Part shown: one piece after another, positions 5,579 through 5,988 of the stretch | Numbering within the stretch: position 1 is the stretch's first letter | Layout of the letters: every line of letters starts with the position of its first letter | Assembly (NCBI GenBank): GCA_003154555.1 | Contig: PMDT01000372.1 | Coordinates: 1-5,988 of the forward strand | From: Spirochaetaceae bacterium | Lineage (GTDB): Bacteria > Spirochaetota > Spirochaetia > SZUA-6 > Fen-1364 | DNA: 5,988 nucleotides | Direction of reading: 5' to 3' | Program-made: the position numbers and the translations under genes | The notes under the pieces: generated by a model | Databases searched by the model: none | Told to the model about the DNA's origin: nothing | What the model saw: the letters and a program-made list of their open reading frames with translations, nothing else

Positions 5579-5988
5579 CATTGCCTGCGCGCAGTCGTGA
5601 AGTCCAGAAGCTCGATGAGCGCCTGCCTGTCCTCCTTCTTTGCCGACAGATTCTCTATCATCGAACGGGCGCGCGCCGAAAGCTCCGCAACGAGGGGCTT
5701 GAGGCCGATCCGTACCGGACGGGCGCGCGCGCGGACGTATTCCAGGTCGTCCGGCGTGCACGCCGGGTTTCCGAATATGCCCGCCAGGCGTCGCCTTTCG
5801 TTCGGAGACGCCCCGGCCATGAGCCGCGCGTGGAAGAGCGTCTTTTTCCCTTCCCGCACGTCCGACCCCACGGGCTTCCCCAGCTCCTCTTCGGTGCCGA
5901 AGAGGCCCAGCTCGTCGTCATGGATCTGGAAGAGGATGCCGAAGCATTCACCGAGCCTTTCCAGGGCCCCGCAGACGTCCGTCGGCGC
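5578..5988 (-). CDS. Polyprenyl diphosphate synthase (FPP/GGPP type), C-terminal part
   Basis: Trans-prenyl synthases condense IPP onto allylic diphosphates to give geranyl, farnesyl or geranylgeranyl diphosphate. The last 136 residues are present; the 5' end lies beyond the right edge, and the frame is open to the last base of the window. The fragment contains the second Asp-rich region, FQIHDDELGLFG (20-31 of the fragment), with D24 and D25. It is followed by GKPVGSDVREGKKT (37-50), the conserved loop that closes the active site. The remaining C-terminal helices match the family in spacing. The first Asp-rich motif and the residues that set chain length are outside the window, so the product (C10, C15 or C20) cannot be told. 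The gene lies 122 bases upstream of mvaA on the same strand and is the direct consumer of the pathway product. Confidence 0.92.
   Translation of the reverse strand, partial: APTDVCGALERLGECFGILFQIHDDELGLFGTEEELGKPVGSDVREGKKTLFHARLMAGASPNERRRLAGIFGNPACTPDDLEYVRARARPVRIGLKPLVAELSARARSMIENLSAKKEDRQALIELLDFTTARRQ

Noticed and set aside
1..5988. tRNA, rRNA, CRISPR array, insertion sequence or phage genes
   Set aside because: No such structure or family motif was seen on either strand. The window is filled by isoprenoid genes.

Overview
This GC-rich window is densely coding and carries almost a whole bacterial mevalonate pathway. The genes are the 3' end of HMG-CoA synthase (mvaS), type 2 isopentenyl-diphosphate isomerase (fni), mevalonate kinase (mvk), phosphomevalonate kinase (pmk), diphosphomevalonate decarboxylase (mvaD), HMG-CoA reductase (mvaA, class II) and the 3' end of a short-chain polyprenyl diphosphate synthase. 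Bacterial traits include Shine-Dalgarno motifs, many GTG starts, tight start/stop overlaps and a soluble class II reductase. The species cannot be read from the sequence. The gene set and the order mvaA-mvaD-pmk-mvk, with mvaS-fni beside it, match from memory the mevalonate cluster of Borrelia. A GC-rich spirochaete or another bacterium with the same cluster is therefore a reasonable but unproven guess.

Layout. On the + strand are mvaS (1-320, 5' end outside the window) and fni (223-1356), which overlap by 98 bases. On the - strand, reading from the right, are a prenyl synthase (5988-5578, 5' end outside), a 122-base gap, mvaA (5455-4157), mvaD (4160-3201), pmk (3198-2254) and mvk (2266-1313). 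The last four are packed with a 4-base overlap, a 2-base gap and a 13-base overlap, so they look like one translationally coupled operon. The two gene sets converge, and the ends of fni and mvk overlap by 44 bases.

How the genes work together. MvaS makes HMG-CoA and MvaA reduces it to mevalonate. Mvk and Pmk phosphorylate mevalonate twice, and MvaD decarboxylates the product to isopentenyl diphosphate (IPP). Fni equilibrates IPP with DMAPP, and the prenyl synthase condenses these into longer prenyl diphosphates. Every step from HMG-CoA to a prenyl chain is encoded here. Only the acetoacetyl-CoA thiolase is not seen.

The only real non-coding stretch is the 122-base gap before mvaA. It is unusually rich in repeats. 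A perfect 14-base inverted repeat has one arm on the mvaA start codon. The core TGAGAAYTGC occurs three times, AGGTATG is repeated at an 11-base period, and there are two perfect 10-base palindromes. This looks like a control region for mevalonate synthesis and is the most interesting part of the window. No entirely new system is evident.
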